Assembly: GCF_020991125.1 (NCBI RefSeq)
Contig: NZ_CP087715.1
Location: forward strand, 2,011,501-2,075,500
Length of the DNA stretch: 64,000 nt
Reading direction: 5' to 3'
Source: Microbulbifer celer
GTDB lineage: Bacteria > Pseudomonadota > Gammaproteobacteria > Pseudomonadales > Cellvibrionaceae
Below the pieces are notes generated by a model. That model had not been told where the DNA came from, did not search any database, and saw only the letters and a program-made list of their open reading frames with translations. Shown piece by piece: positions 39,534 through 47,928 of this stretch (position 1 is the first letter of the stretch; each line of letters starts with the position of its first letter). The position numbers were made by a program, and so were the translations under genes.

Positions 39534-40504
39534 GCGGGCTGACCTCCCTGGATCACATCACAAGGGGTCTGAATAGTGATACCCAACGCCTCCCTGGCAA
39601 AGTAAGCGAACGCCTCTGCAGACGTTTTGCGCGGCACGTAGCCCAGCTCGTTCTTCAGGCGGTTATTCAACAGCACCGGGCGGTACTGAAGAAATTTGAC
39701 CTGCGCAGGCTGAAAGTCTGCGATACGCAGCAAGTAACGCACACCGATAATCGCTTTCAGCAGCCACACCGGCGGCCTGCGAAGCGGCTTGCCCAGCACA
39801 CGCGCGATCTCCGACGGCGTGAGTGCGCCGTCACCGGCAAGGTTGTAAATACCGCTGGCGTCACGCACCACGCCGTACTCAATAGCGCCGATGACATCCT
39901 GATCCCAGATAAAGACAAACGGTGAGTTATAACCCCCGGGGTCGAGAATACTGCCGCCGGAAAACAGCTCACTGATCTTGCTGTTGGTGGTCGCACCGAT
40001 AATCGAACAGGGACGGAATATCAGCTGCTTGAGCTGCGGGTGGGCCGCGCGGTAATCCGCCAGCATTTCTTCTACCTGTCGCTTGTGATCGGAATAAGCA
40101 AACTCGGGGTTGCCCCGCAGTGGATGGCGCTCCTCCAGCCAGTCGGGGTTATCCGGATGGTATCCGTAGGCGGCACCACTGCTGGTGAGGGTGATATGCT
40201 CGACGCCATTTTTGACACAGGCCTCCAGTACATTGCGGGTGCCGAGCACGTCGATCTGGTATTCGCGCCGTCGATCTCTTCCGGGCGTAACTACGGAGGC
40301 CAGGTGCACTACATGGGTGATTCCCTCAACCCGCATCAGCTCTGCCAGTGCAGGATCACAGATATCCATCTGGAAAATCTTGAAACCCGCATCGCGAGCG
40401 ACGATATCCACGCCCACCACTGGCATCTTTGCTGCCAGCAACTCCCCCAACTGACCGCCGACATAGCCGGCAGCGCCGGTAATCAGCACTTTCTTTTCAC
40501 GCAT
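39530..40504 (-). CDS. NAD-dependent epimerase/dehydratase (3-beta-HSD-like)
   Basis: Extended SDR. 324 residues from the ATG at 40504 (a GTG one codon earlier is possible). Cofactor motif ITGAAGYVGGQLGELL at the N-terminus, HLASVV, and the catalytic YSDHK with upstream TSSGAAYG. The C-terminal part (RRPPVWLLKAIIGVRYLL) resembles sugar- or sterol-modifying members. Coupled to the downstream SDR. Actual substrate cannot be read from sequence. Confidence 0.87.
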   Translation of the reverse strand: MREKKVLITGAAGYVGGQLGELLAAKMPVVGVDIVARDAGFKIFQMDICDPALAELMRVEGITHVVHLASVVTPGRDRRREYQIDVLGTRNVLEACVKNGVEHITLTSSGAAYGYHPDNPDWLEERHPLRGNPEFAYSDHKRQVEEMLADYRAAHPQLKQLIFRPCSIIGATTNSKISELFSGGSILDPGGYNSPFVFIWDQDVIGAIEYGVVRDASGIYNLAGDGALTPSEIARVLGKPLRRPPVWLLKAIIGVRYLLRIADFQPAQVKFLQYRPVLLNNRLKNELGYVPRKTSAEAFAYFAREALGITIQTPCDVIQGGQPA

Positions 40505-40567
40505 CACTATTGCTCTGGTTATTTTCGATCTAGCTGTTTATTCGCCTACCCCGCCCCGACAGACTGT

Positions 40568-41524
40568 TCAGCCCACTTCTGAAACTGGTGCCACCGACGT
40601 ACCGGCAAGCCTTTTGTTGCTGTAGTTCCAGTATCCCGCGAGGCTCAACCCTGAAACCAGATGCCAGACACCCCAAAACCCGGCGATCACCAGCATCTCT
40701 CCGGCCTGCGGATAGAAGATAAACAGGATCGCCAGCGCCAACCCGGAATTCTGAATCCCGACTTCCATGGTGACCGCGCGGCGCTCCGCCTGCGGCAGGC
40801 GTGCCACCCGAGCGCTGATATCCCCGATCAGGAACGCCAATGCGTTGTGGGCAATCACCAGTATCAGCACCGAGCCGGCCACCTGCAGCGCGGTCTGCCA
40901 GTGCTTGCTGAAAGACACCACCACAAACAGCAGGAACACCAGCAGCGACGCGGTGCGAAAGTAGCCTTCGCTGTCCCGGGCAAATTTCGGGAACCGCGCT
41001 CCCACCAGCATCCCCAGCAACATGGGCAATGCCAACACCATGACCACGATCAGCACCATGCTCTCCACCGGCAGGGCAATAGCCTGGAGTACTTCTCGGG
41101 TATGCGGGTTGAGGGAGCCGTAAAGGGCAAAATTGAACGGCGTCATGACCACGGCAGCCAGACTGGATACCGCCGTCATGCTGACCGAGGTCACCACGCT
41201 GGCGCGCCCGATCCAGGTCATCACGTTGGAGAAGGTCCCCCCCGGGCAACAGGCCACCAGGATCATCCCCAGAGCCAGCCCCGGGCTGATATCCAGCGCC
41301 CAGGTGGCAAAGCAGGTGATCGCCGGCAGCACCAGAAACTGGGCCACCAGCCCTGTCACCGGCGCCACCGGTCGCCGCAGCACATGGACAAAATCCCGCC
41401 TGTTCAGCCCCAGCGAGACCCCGAACATCATAAATGCGAGCACCGCGTTCAGGGCCAGCAAGGCCGTCGGAGACATCTGGAACTGCTCGATGGAAGCCGC
41501 CGCGGCGGTATTCAGGTTCTGCAT
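40568..41524 (-). CDS. Bile acid:sodium symporter (BASS) family transporter
   Basis: Inner-membrane transporter of the BASS/SBF superfamily; members move bile acids, pyruvate, pantoate and other organic anions with Na+. 318 residues from the ATG at 41524; upstream frame overlaps the monooxygenase gene. About nine or ten hydrophobic helices. The family signatures ILVACCPGGTFSNVMTWIG and EVGIQNSGLALAI (the two unwound sodium-binding helices) are clear. Starts 32 bp after the monooxygenase stop, so probably part of the same operon. Substrate unknown. Confidence 0.9.
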   Translation of the reverse strand: MQNLNTAAAASIEQFQMSPTALLALNAVLAFMMFGVSLGLNRRDFVHVLRRPVAPVTGLVAQFLVLPAITCFATWALDISPGLALGMILVACCPGGTFSNVMTWIGRASVVTSVSMTAVSSLAAVVMTPFNFALYGSLNPHTREVLQAIALPVESMVLIVVMVLALPMLLGMLVGARFPKFARDSEGYFRTASLLVFLLFVVVSFSKHWQTALQVAGSVLILVIAHNALAFLIGDISARVARLPQAERRAVTMEVGIQNSGLALAILFIFYPQAGEMLVIAGFWGVWHLVSGLSLAGYWNYSNKRLAGTSVAPVSEVG

Positions 41525-41556
41525 GATGCTGCTAGTAGTACTCAACGGACTTGTGC

Positions 41557-42903
41557 TCAACGTGAAAGCCGCGCCGCATTGGCGGAAAACTGTACAGTAT
41601 CCGTGGCGCGCCGATCTTTCAACAGCGCCGTGGTGTGCGTGGCCATCGCCTTCAGGTAGGTATCCTTGTGCACGTAGTAGGCCATGCGCTCCAGTTCCAG
41701 GTAACGCATGCCCCCATCGGCGCGGGCACCGGCCTGGGCGCGCTTGGTCGCCTGCAGCGTTCTGGCGGAATCGGCACCCGCGGCCAGCTGCTGGATATAC
41801 AGTGCGACCATCTCTGCCTGCTTGTTGCGCCCTTCCCAACCGAGGCCAGCCGCCTCCACCATGCCCATCAGGAACAGGTTGTCGTATTCCGGGTGGAACA
41901 CGTTCAGGTAGAGTCGCGGCGCATAACCCGACCAGTTCAGGTGCTCCCGGTCGAGGAACGGATAGTGCAACTTGTAGCCGGTTGCCATCAGAATCATGTC
42001 GTAATCGGCGCTGGTGCCATCGGTAAAGGTGACGGTATTACCGCTGACGCTCGCCAGATCCTTGCGCGGCTGGATATCACCGTGACCGATATGGTGCAGG
42101 ATCAGGGAATTGATCACCGGATGGGATTCGAACATCTTGTAGTCCGGTTTTGGCAGACCATACTGCTCCGGCGTTCCCAGCATCAGCTTGCTGATGGCGG
42201 CACTGATCCGCTGCTGGACAAAACGCGGCAGCTTGATACGCCCACCCAACGCATCGGTGGCCTTGCCGCCGATAAACTTGGGCAGGAAGTAGTAGCCGCG
42301 TCGCAAACTGATATCGATACTTTTCGCGCGATGGGCCGCATCCACAGCAATATCCGCGCCGCTGTTGCCACACCCCACCAGTAGCACCCGCTTGCCGTCG
42401 AACATGGCGGGATCGCGATACTCCGAGGAATGCAACAATTCACCGGCAAATTCCCCCGGCAACTCCGGCATATTAGGGTGGTGCAGCGTTCCGTTGGCGA
42501 TCAACAGCCCGCCGAATTCGCGAGTCTGCTCCACACCATCGCGACGCGTGGTAATATGCCACTCATCCCCTGCCCGCTCACAGGACACCACTTCGGTGTT
42601 GAATTCATAGTGACGGTAGAGATCGAACTTACTGGCGTAATCGCGAAAGTACTGACGCAATTCGCTGTGGTGAGGGAACAGGGCCACCTCGTCGCCCATG
42701 GGGAACTCGGCAAATTCTGTCATCCGCTTGGACGAGATCAGATGGGCGGACTCGTACATGGTACTGGTGGGGCTATTGATGTCCCACAAGCCACCTACAT
42801 CGCTGTGGATTTCAAAACCCACACAGGGAATCCCGTGTTTGGCCAGGTTGCGCACACTGCACAGTCCCATCGGACCGGCGCCAATCACCGCATAGGGTTT
42901 CAT
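41557..42903 (-). CDS. Flavin-containing monooxygenase
   Basis: FAD- and NADPH-dependent monooxygenase, possibly a Baeyer-Villiger or N/S-oxidising type. 448 residues from the ATG at 42903, with GGAGA eight bases upstream. FAD motif GAGPMG at 8-13, NADPH motif GCGNSG near 180, and an ATGYKLHYPF segment as in FMO families. The strict FMO signature FxGxxxHxxxY is not obvious, though LLHSSEYRDP occupies that place. First gene of a four-gene cluster, divergent from an AraC-type regulator. Confidence 0.88.
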   Translation of the reverse strand: MKPYAVIGAGPMGLCSVRNLAKHGIPCVGFEIHSDVGGLWDINSPTSTMYESAHLISSKRMTEFAEFPMGDEVALFPHHSELRQYFRDYASKFDLYRHYEFNTEVVSCERAGDEWHITTRRDGVEQTREFGGLLIANGTLHHPNMPELPGEFAGELLHSSEYRDPAMFDGKRVLLVGCGNSGADIAVDAAHRAKSIDISLRRGYYFLPKFIGGKATDALGGRIKLPRFVQQRISAAISKLMLGTPEQYGLPKPDYKMFESHPVINSLILHHIGHGDIQPRKDLASVSGNTVTFTDGTSADYDMILMATGYKLHYPFLDREHLNWSGYAPRLYLNVFHPEYDNLFLMGMVEAAGLGWEGRNKQAEMVALYIQQLAAGADSARTLQATKRAQAGARADGGMRYLELERMAYYVHKDTYLKAMATHTTALLKDRRATDTVQFSANAARLSR

Positions 42904-43006
42904 TATTCTTCTCCCAAAACCGCACTGTTGATTCCAATATATACGTGACAATCTCAGTGACTGTCGTCATAATCGGGCAGCATCTGGTCATTTTAGGACA
43001 AAGAAA

Positions 43007-44002
43007 TTGAACCCGAGTGATAATAGAAGCGTCACATTAAGCTATACTCGAGCTGTAGTCGGCGCTCTAGAGCGACTCCAGCTGAAACTCCCTACGCGGG
43101 CAGAGGCTATTCTGACCTCCATTAACGAGGGCGAGCGCGTACCGATGCAGCTGCAGGAAGAGCTGTGGCTGGCGGTGGAAACCGCCTACCCGGATCCCCT
43201 GCTCGGGGTTCGCCTCGGCCAGGCCATGCAGGGCAGCCAGATGGGACTGGTGGGGTATCTGCTGATGACGCAGAAAAATCTCGGCACCGCCCTGGAACAG
43301 CTACTCATCTATCATCCTTTGCTGGGCGAAGGCGGCCAGTTTGAAATGCGCCAGAGCAGCTTCTATGTAGAACTGTGCTACATCCCAAATTACATGCGCT
43401 GCGCGCGCCTGCGCGTGGAAACGGTGTTGTCGATCTGTCTTGCTCAGGCTCGAGCTATGACCGGGCGCCACTTCCAGCCCCAGTGCGTGCAGTTTGCCTA
43501 CCCGACCCCGAGCCTTGCGGTACAGCAGCAATATCAGCAGCTCTTGCAGGCGCCCGTGCAATTCAATACAGATGTCTCCTCCATCCGCCTGCGCCCGCAG
43601 GACCTCGAGATACCTCTGGTCGCAGCGGACCGCCAGGTAATGGCGCGCCTGAAGCCGGAAGCCGATGCCCTGCTCAAAGCCCTGACCAGCAAAAGCCTGC
43701 AATTGCGCGTGACTCACCTGCTACAGCAGGAACCGCAACTCACCCGCGAACAGGTGGCCGAGCGCCTGTGTATCAGCCCGCGCCACCTGGGGCGCAAACT
43801 GCTTGAGGAAGAAGCCAGCTTCCGCAGCATTCAGGACGAGGTGCGCAGCCACTACGCCTGTCAGTGGTTGCGGGAAGGCGAGAAAACCAACGTCGATATC
43901 GCCGCAGCCCTGGGCTACTGCGATGAAAGTGCCTTCGGCAAGGCATTTCGTCGCTGGACCGGGATGTCACCCAAAGCCTACAAAACGGCCAACCACAACT
44001 GA
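43007..44002 (+). CDS. AraC-family regulator with arabinose-binding-like sensor domain
   Basis: 331 residues. The N-terminal about 200 residues resemble the sensor domain of OruR/ArgR-type AraC proteins (LLGVRLGQAMQGSQMGLVGYLL). The C-terminal double helix-turn-helix includes ERLCISPRHLGRKLLEEEASF and LGYCDESAFGKAFRRWTGMSP. The start seems to be TTG at 43007 with AGGA upstream; no in-frame ATG precedes. It is divergent from the monooxygenase operon by 103 bp and is the obvious candidate regulator of it. Confidence 0.85.
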   Translation: MNPSDNRSVTLSYTRAVVGALERLQLKLPTRAEAILTSINEGERVPMQLQEELWLAVETAYPDPLLGVRLGQAMQGSQMGLVGYLLMTQKNLGTALEQLLIYHPLLGEGGQFEMRQSSFYVELCYIPNYMRCARLRVETVLSICLAQARAMTGRHFQPQCVQFAYPTPSLAVQQQYQQLLQAPVQFNTDVSSIRLRPQDLEIPLVAADRQVMARLKPEADALLKALTSKSLQLRVTHLLQQEPQLTREQVAERLCISPRHLGRKLLEEEASFRSIQDEVRSHYACQWLREGEKTNVDIAAALGYCDESAFGKAFRRWTGMSPKAYKTANHN

Positions 44003-44054
44003 CCCCAGCAGGCTGCTAATCTCTGGAAAATGACAGTTGTTTTCTGGAAAACCC

Positions 44055-45476
44055 ATGGACCCAATCAAGCTGGGGCGCAAGTCAACCTCGGAGCGCGCAG
44101 TGTTGCTGCCGCAGATGCTGAGCCGTCACGGGTTGATCTGCGGCGCAACCGGCACCGGCAAGACCGTCACCCTGCGCTACATCACCGAGCAACTCAATCA
44201 GCAAGGCGTCGCCACACTGGTCACCGACCTGAAAGGCGACCTGAGCGGGCTCGGCGCAGCCGGCGGCAATAACCCCAAGGTCGACGAAAGAGTACAATCC
44301 TTCGGCCTGGATCAACACTACTATCACGCCTGCCCGATCACGCTGTGGGGAAACGGCGGTCTGCCCATGCGCACCACCCCTACCGAACTGGGGCCAGACT
44401 TGCTGGGACGCATGCTCGGGCTAAACGACAACCAGCAGGGTTTACTGCAACTCCTGTTCCGCGTTGCCGATCAGCAGGGTCTCCTGCTACTGGATTGGAA
44501 AGATATACAGGCGCTGATCACCGAGGTAGACAACAACCGAAAAGCGCTGCAGGAAGCATACGGCAATATTTCCAGTGCCAGCCTGGGCGCCATCAAGCGC
44601 AAATATCTGGCACTGGAACAGGTCGGCGCTTCGACATTTTTCGGTGAGCCGGCACTGGAGATTCAGGACCTGATCGAGGGCGGACGGGTACACCTGCTGG
44701 ACGCGAGCAAAATGCAGCCGGCGATTTACGGGATTCTCCTATTGTGGTTGCTGGCAGAACTGTATGAGAACCTGCCGGAATCCGGTGACAACGCGTTGCG
44801 ACTGGTGGTGTTTTTTGACGAAGCCCATCTGCTGTTTGATGACCTGCCCAAACACCTTCGAGGCCAGGTAGAGCAAATCGTCAAACTGATCCGCTCTCGC
44901 GGCGTGGGCATCTTCTTTGTGACACAAAATCCGCTGGACCTGCCCGAAGATATCCTCGCGCAATTGGGCAACCGGATTCAGCATGCTCTGCGCGCCTATA
45001 CCCCGAATGAACGGCGCGCGGTAAGAGCGGCAGCCAACAGCTTCCGTGAAAATTCCGACATCGATACCGCAACCGCGATTGGAGAATTGGCCGTAGGCGA
45101 GGCACTGGTGTCCTGCCTGAATGATGAAGGGGTACCGCAACCGGTGTCACGTGTACTGATCCACCCGCCAGCGAGCCGTCTCACCCCCCTCAGTGACGAT
45201 GAGCGCAATGCACTGGCCGCCCTCAGCCCGCTGACCGCCAAATATGCCGACACGCTGGATCGGGAATCCGCCTACGAACAACTCCAGCAACGTCGTGCCG
45301 CACAGGCAACGTCGGGTCAGGGCAATGTGCAGCAGACTCCGCAGAAAAACCAGAAAAGAACCACTGCCAGCGGGCTGGAAAAAACTTTTGATCGGATGGC
45401 GACGAGTTTTGGACGCCAGGTAGGCAAGGAGCTGATGCGAGGAATACTCGGCGCCCTCAGCGGGCGCCGGAAATAG
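44055..45476 (+). CDS. HerA-like ATPase (DUF853 family)
   Basis: Predicted P-loop ATPase related to HerA/FtsK DNA translocases, E. coli YjgR type. 473 residues from the ATG at 44055. Walker A GATGTGKT at 30-37, TDLKGDLSGL after it, Walker B LVVFFDEAHLLF near 250, and FVTQNPLDLPEDI, a sensor-like motif. The C-terminus is Gln/Arg-rich and ends in a basic helix. It stands alone, with no nuclease gene (NurA or Sir2) beside it, so there is no evidence here for a defence role. Confidence 0.88.
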   Translation: MDPIKLGRKSTSERAVLLPQMLSRHGLICGATGTGKTVTLRYITEQLNQQGVATLVTDLKGDLSGLGAAGGNNPKVDERVQSFGLDQHYYHACPITLWGNGGLPMRTTPTELGPDLLGRMLGLNDNQQGLLQLLFRVADQQGLLLLDWKDIQALITEVDNNRKALQEAYGNISSASLGAIKRKYLALEQVGASTFFGEPALEIQDLIEGGRVHLLDASKMQPAIYGILLLWLLAELYENLPESGDNALRLVVFFDEAHLLFDDLPKHLRGQVEQIVKLIRSRGVGIFFVTQNPLDLPEDILAQLGNRIQHALRAYTPNERRAVRAAANSFRENSDIDTATAIGELAVGEALVSCLNDEGVPQPVSRVLIHPPASRLTPLSDDERNALAALSPLTAKYADTLDRESAYEQLQQRRAAQATSGQGNVQQTPQKNQKRTTASGLEKTFDRMATSFGRQVGKELMRGILGALSGRRK

Positions 45477-45498
45477 CTGACCAGAACGAACCGTGATG

Positions 45499-45987
45499 TT
45501 ATCGCGCAGCCGTGGCAGCAGTATTGCCGCGCACCTGATTCAGCGCCGCCAGGTCTTCTACCCACACGATATCTGTCGCCACCACATTACGGCCGGTAAC
45601 CGCCTGCAGTGCAGTGGTGACCTGTGCCAGATCCTGTGCATCGCCCGCTACAGATTCCAGCGGCAGTTTCAACCAGGCCTGGCCATTCTGGTCCTCAACC
45701 GGTGTAACCTGATCCAGGTCAACGCTGCCGAGGTGGCGGTCAATGGCGGACGAGCCACCTGCCGGCAGGTAAATGGTACCGTTGGTGAAATCCACTGCGA
45801 AGGCAACAATGCCCGGCAACAGACCGAACAGCAGTCCCGCACCATCCAGGATAACCACCACGGGATCCACACGCCCACCAGTCTGCCCCTTGCGCTCCGG
45901 GTACAGGAAATAGCCACAGGCAGTCAGGTTAAGGACCAGAGTCAGCAGACAGGTTGCGGCGAGGCCGCGTTTGACGGTTCTGTTCAT
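45499..45987 (-). CDS. Conserved small lipoprotein of unknown function
   Basis: 162 residues from the ATG at 45987, chosen because it starts a lipoprotein signal with lipobox LTAC (Cys about 24). The conserved core YPERKGQTGGRVDPVVVILDGAGLLFGLLPGIVAFAVDF contains a second hydrophobic segment (about 45-68), so the protein may also span a membrane. I recognise this pattern from conserved hypothetical lipoproteins in marine gammaproteobacteria but know no function. Converges on the HerA-like gene. Confidence 0.8.
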   Translation of the reverse strand: MNRTVKRGLAATCLLTLVLNLTACGYFLYPERKGQTGGRVDPVVVILDGAGLLFGLLPGIVAFAVDFTNGTIYLPAGGSSAIDRHLGSVDLDQVTPVEDQNGQAWLKLPLESVAGDAQDLAQVTTALQAVTGRNVVATDIVWVEDLAALNQVRGNTAATAAR

Positions 45988-46197
45988 GGAAAATCTCTCA
46001 AAGACGAAGCTAAACGCACAACTAAACGAAAGTTCGGCGAAAAGTGAAATACCTGGCGCCGAAAAGCCCTTAAGAATAACCGAATACACCAAGTTCCCGG
46101 AAGTAGTACCGGGTTACAGGTTTGCTCACTTTGTGCGCCAGATCGCAGGCAGCAGACACAAACGTCGCCATTTTCCCTAATGCGGCAAAAGCACTGC

Positions 46198-46228
46198 AAA
46201 TACTGACGGGAAATACTGGCAAATACTG
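46198..46228 (+). repeat. Three direct repeats of AAATACTG
   Basis: AAATACTG occurs at 46198-46205, 46211-46218 and 46221-46228, with start-to-start distances of 13 and 10 bp. Could be a tandem protein-binding site for the lipoprotein promoter or the RNA promoter just downstream. Confidence 0.6.
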
Positions 46229-46260
46229 GAAGTATCGCGAGCTGAATCTCGACTGACATT

Positions 46261-46288
46261 TTGACTGAAATGAAGCTGCCAGGATACT
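46261..46288 (+). promoter_or_regulatory. Promoter-like pair upstream of the structured element
   Basis: TTGACT (46261-46266), a 16-bp spacer and GATACT (46283-46288). A second possible -10, TAAACT (46345-46350), lies eight bases before the first helix of the structured element but has no good -35. Confidence 0.35.
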
Positions 46289-46357
46289 CAAATCAATGAG
46301 CGCCAATCCCCTCCCCGAAAGCGGCAACGCACCAACACCCTGCCTAAACTTTGATCA

Positions 46358-46552
46358 GCACCTGCTGAGGAATGTCAGGGAGCAGTAAACAATTTCTGAT
46401 GCCACGTAAGAGCGTAGCTTCGTCATTACGTGACGGCCAGGGCAGTGAGCAGTCGTCGTTGGTCTAACGCCAGAAATTTCAGGGAGCAGTAGTCTCAGCA
46501 GGTGCCGCCAGGGAATGGCGAAGGCGCGGTGTTCTAACGGACACCGCGCCTT
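46358..46552 (+). ncRNA. Candidate structured non-coding RNA or leader with terminator
   Basis: About 195 nt, no reading frame. Helix P1: GCACCTGCTGAG (46358-46369) pairs perfectly with CTCAGCAGGTGC (46494-46505). Helix P2: AATTTCTG (46391-46398) with CAGAAATT (46471-46478). Between P1 and P2 both strands carry the same 13-nt motif TCAGGGAGCAGTA (46375-46387 and 46479-46491). Inside P2: hairpin CACGTAA/TTACGTG (46403-46432) and small hairpin CGTT/AACG (46457-46469). Directly after P1: hairpin CGCCA-GGGAA-TGGCG (46506-46520), then the terminator stem (46521-46552). Every base from 46494 to 46552 lies in a helix or its loop. I know no matching RNA family. Confidence 0.65.
46521..46552 (+). terminator. 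Strong rho-independent terminator of the structured element
   Basis: AAGGCGCGGTGTTC-TAAC-GGACACCGCGCCTT followed by TTTATTG, a 14-bp stem with one G-U pair. No gene precedes it on the plus strand except the structured element. Confidence 0.9.
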
Positions 46553-46707
46553 TTTATTGTGGCGATACAATTTTATCGAAACGCCCACCTTCAGTATTTT
46601 CTGCGCGCATGAATGCCGAGCGCAGACAAATTATCCAACCCGACCTGAACTATCCTCAACGTCGTACCGGAACCTGTATCCTGCGCAGAAAATAACGGAG
46701 CAAGACC

Positions 46708-47847
46708 ATGTATATCAGTAGTGCATTTGACAGCGGCAATATCAAAGTCATTGACGCCAACAGTGATCCGATTCAACTCGCGATCAATATCGACAACCAG
46801 TCGGACTTCTACCAGTGGTTCCATTTCCGCCTGCAAGGCGACGTGGGTTCCGAATACAACCTGCAGATCACCAATGCCGGAAAAGCGGCCTACCCGAAAG
46901 GCTGGGAGAATTACCGGGTGTGTGCGTCCTACGACCGCCACAACTGGTTCCGTATTGATACGGAGTACGATGGCAGCGTATTGAACTTCACCGTCCCCCT
47001 GGAGCAACCCTCGATCTATCTCGCCTACTTCGCCCCCTTTTCCTGGGAGCGACACCTGGACCTCATCGCCTGGGTAGAATCCGATGAACGCGTCCAGTCT
47101 GAAACCCTGGGCCAGACACTGGACGGGCGCGACATGACTCTGCTCACCATCGGCAACCCGGAGCACGCCAAGCAGACAGTATGGATGATTGCCCGCCAGC
47201 ACCCCGGGGAAACCATGGCCGAATGGTTTGTGGAAGGCTTCCTGGAAACCCTGCTGGACGAATCCAATCCCGCGTCCCGCAGCCTGCTGACCGATACCGT
47301 GTTTTATGTAGTGCCCAATATGAACCCGGATGGCAGTGTCCGCGGCCATCTGCGCACCAATGCCGCCGGCGCCAACCTCAATCGCGAGTGGCAGAACCCA
47401 AGCATGGAGCGCAGCCCGGAGGTCTATCTGGTCCGGGAGAAAATGCTCGCTACCGGCGGCGACATATTCCTCGATATCCACGGTGACGAGGCGTTGCCCT
47501 ACAACTTTGTGGCCGCCTGTGAGGGCATTCCCGGCTACGACGAACATCACGCGAAGCTGGAACAGACATTCAAACAGGCTTTCGTCAAATCCAGTGCCGA
47601 TTTTCAGGTGGAAAAAGGCTACGAGCTGGACAAACCCGGCGAGGCGAACATGACTGTGGGCACCAATTGGTGCGGCCATCAGTTCCGTACCCTGGCGCTG
47701 ACCCTGGAGATGCCATTCAAGGACAACGAAAACCTGCCCGACCCGATTGAAGGCTGGTCTCCCAACCGTTGTCGTCAACTGGCACAGGACATGCTGTTCC
47801 CGATTCGCGAGACCCTTGCCTTTATCGCGGAAAATAAAAAGTCATAG
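46708..47847 (+). CDS. M14 zinc carboxypeptidase, cytosolic-carboxypeptidase-like
   Basis: 379 residues without a signal peptide, so probably cytoplasmic. An N-terminal beta domain (about 1-120, FYQWFHFRLQG) like that of eukaryotic CCP/Nna1 proteins precedes the carboxypeptidase domain. Zinc ligands H165, E168 (ARQHPGET) and H258 (IHGDE); NPDG at 206-209 and R226 (NLNREW) in substrate binding; catalytic E334 in LTLEMPF. The bacterial substrate of this M14 branch is unknown. The gene lies 155 bp after the structured RNA terminator, so it could be the target if that element is a cis-acting attenuator. Confidence 0.92.
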   Translation: MYISSAFDSGNIKVIDANSDPIQLAINIDNQSDFYQWFHFRLQGDVGSEYNLQITNAGKAAYPKGWENYRVCASYDRHNWFRIDTEYDGSVLNFTVPLEQPSIYLAYFAPFSWERHLDLIAWVESDERVQSETLGQTLDGRDMTLLTIGNPEHAKQTVWMIARQHPGETMAEWFVEGFLETLLDESNPASRSLLTDTVFYVVPNMNPDGSVRGHLRTNAAGANLNREWQNPSMERSPEVYLVREKMLATGGDIFLDIHGDEALPYNFVAACEGIPGYDEHHAKLEQTFKQAFVKSSADFQVEKGYELDKPGEANMTVGTNWCGHQFRTLALTLEMPFKDNENLPDPIEGWSPNRCRQLAQDMLFPIRETLAFIAENKKS

Positions 47848-47928
47848 TGGAGTGCGCCTTTTTAAATACGGTGTCACCGATCAACACCAATAAAAAAGAA
47901 GCTCATTTTAAGAAAAACAGGAACGCCC

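Larger units (their letters stand above)
45988..46707. other. 720-bp intergenic region with repeats and a structured RNA element
   Basis: No protein gene. From left to right: the leader of the minus-strand lipoprotein gene, three AAATACTG direct repeats (46198-46228), a promoter-like pair at 46261-46288, the structured element (46358-46552) and the leader of the M14 peptidase gene. Confidence 0.6.

Noticed and set aside
44055-45476. HerA-like ATPase as part of an antiphage system
   Set aside because: No nuclease, Sir2 or other defence partner lies next to it; this family is a common stand-alone housekeeping-type gene.
46358-46552. The structured element as a retron, MITE, 6S RNA, RNase P RNA or SRP RNA
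   Set aside because: No reverse transcriptase is nearby, no target-site duplication is visible, and the conserved sequences of the housekeeping RNAs are absent.
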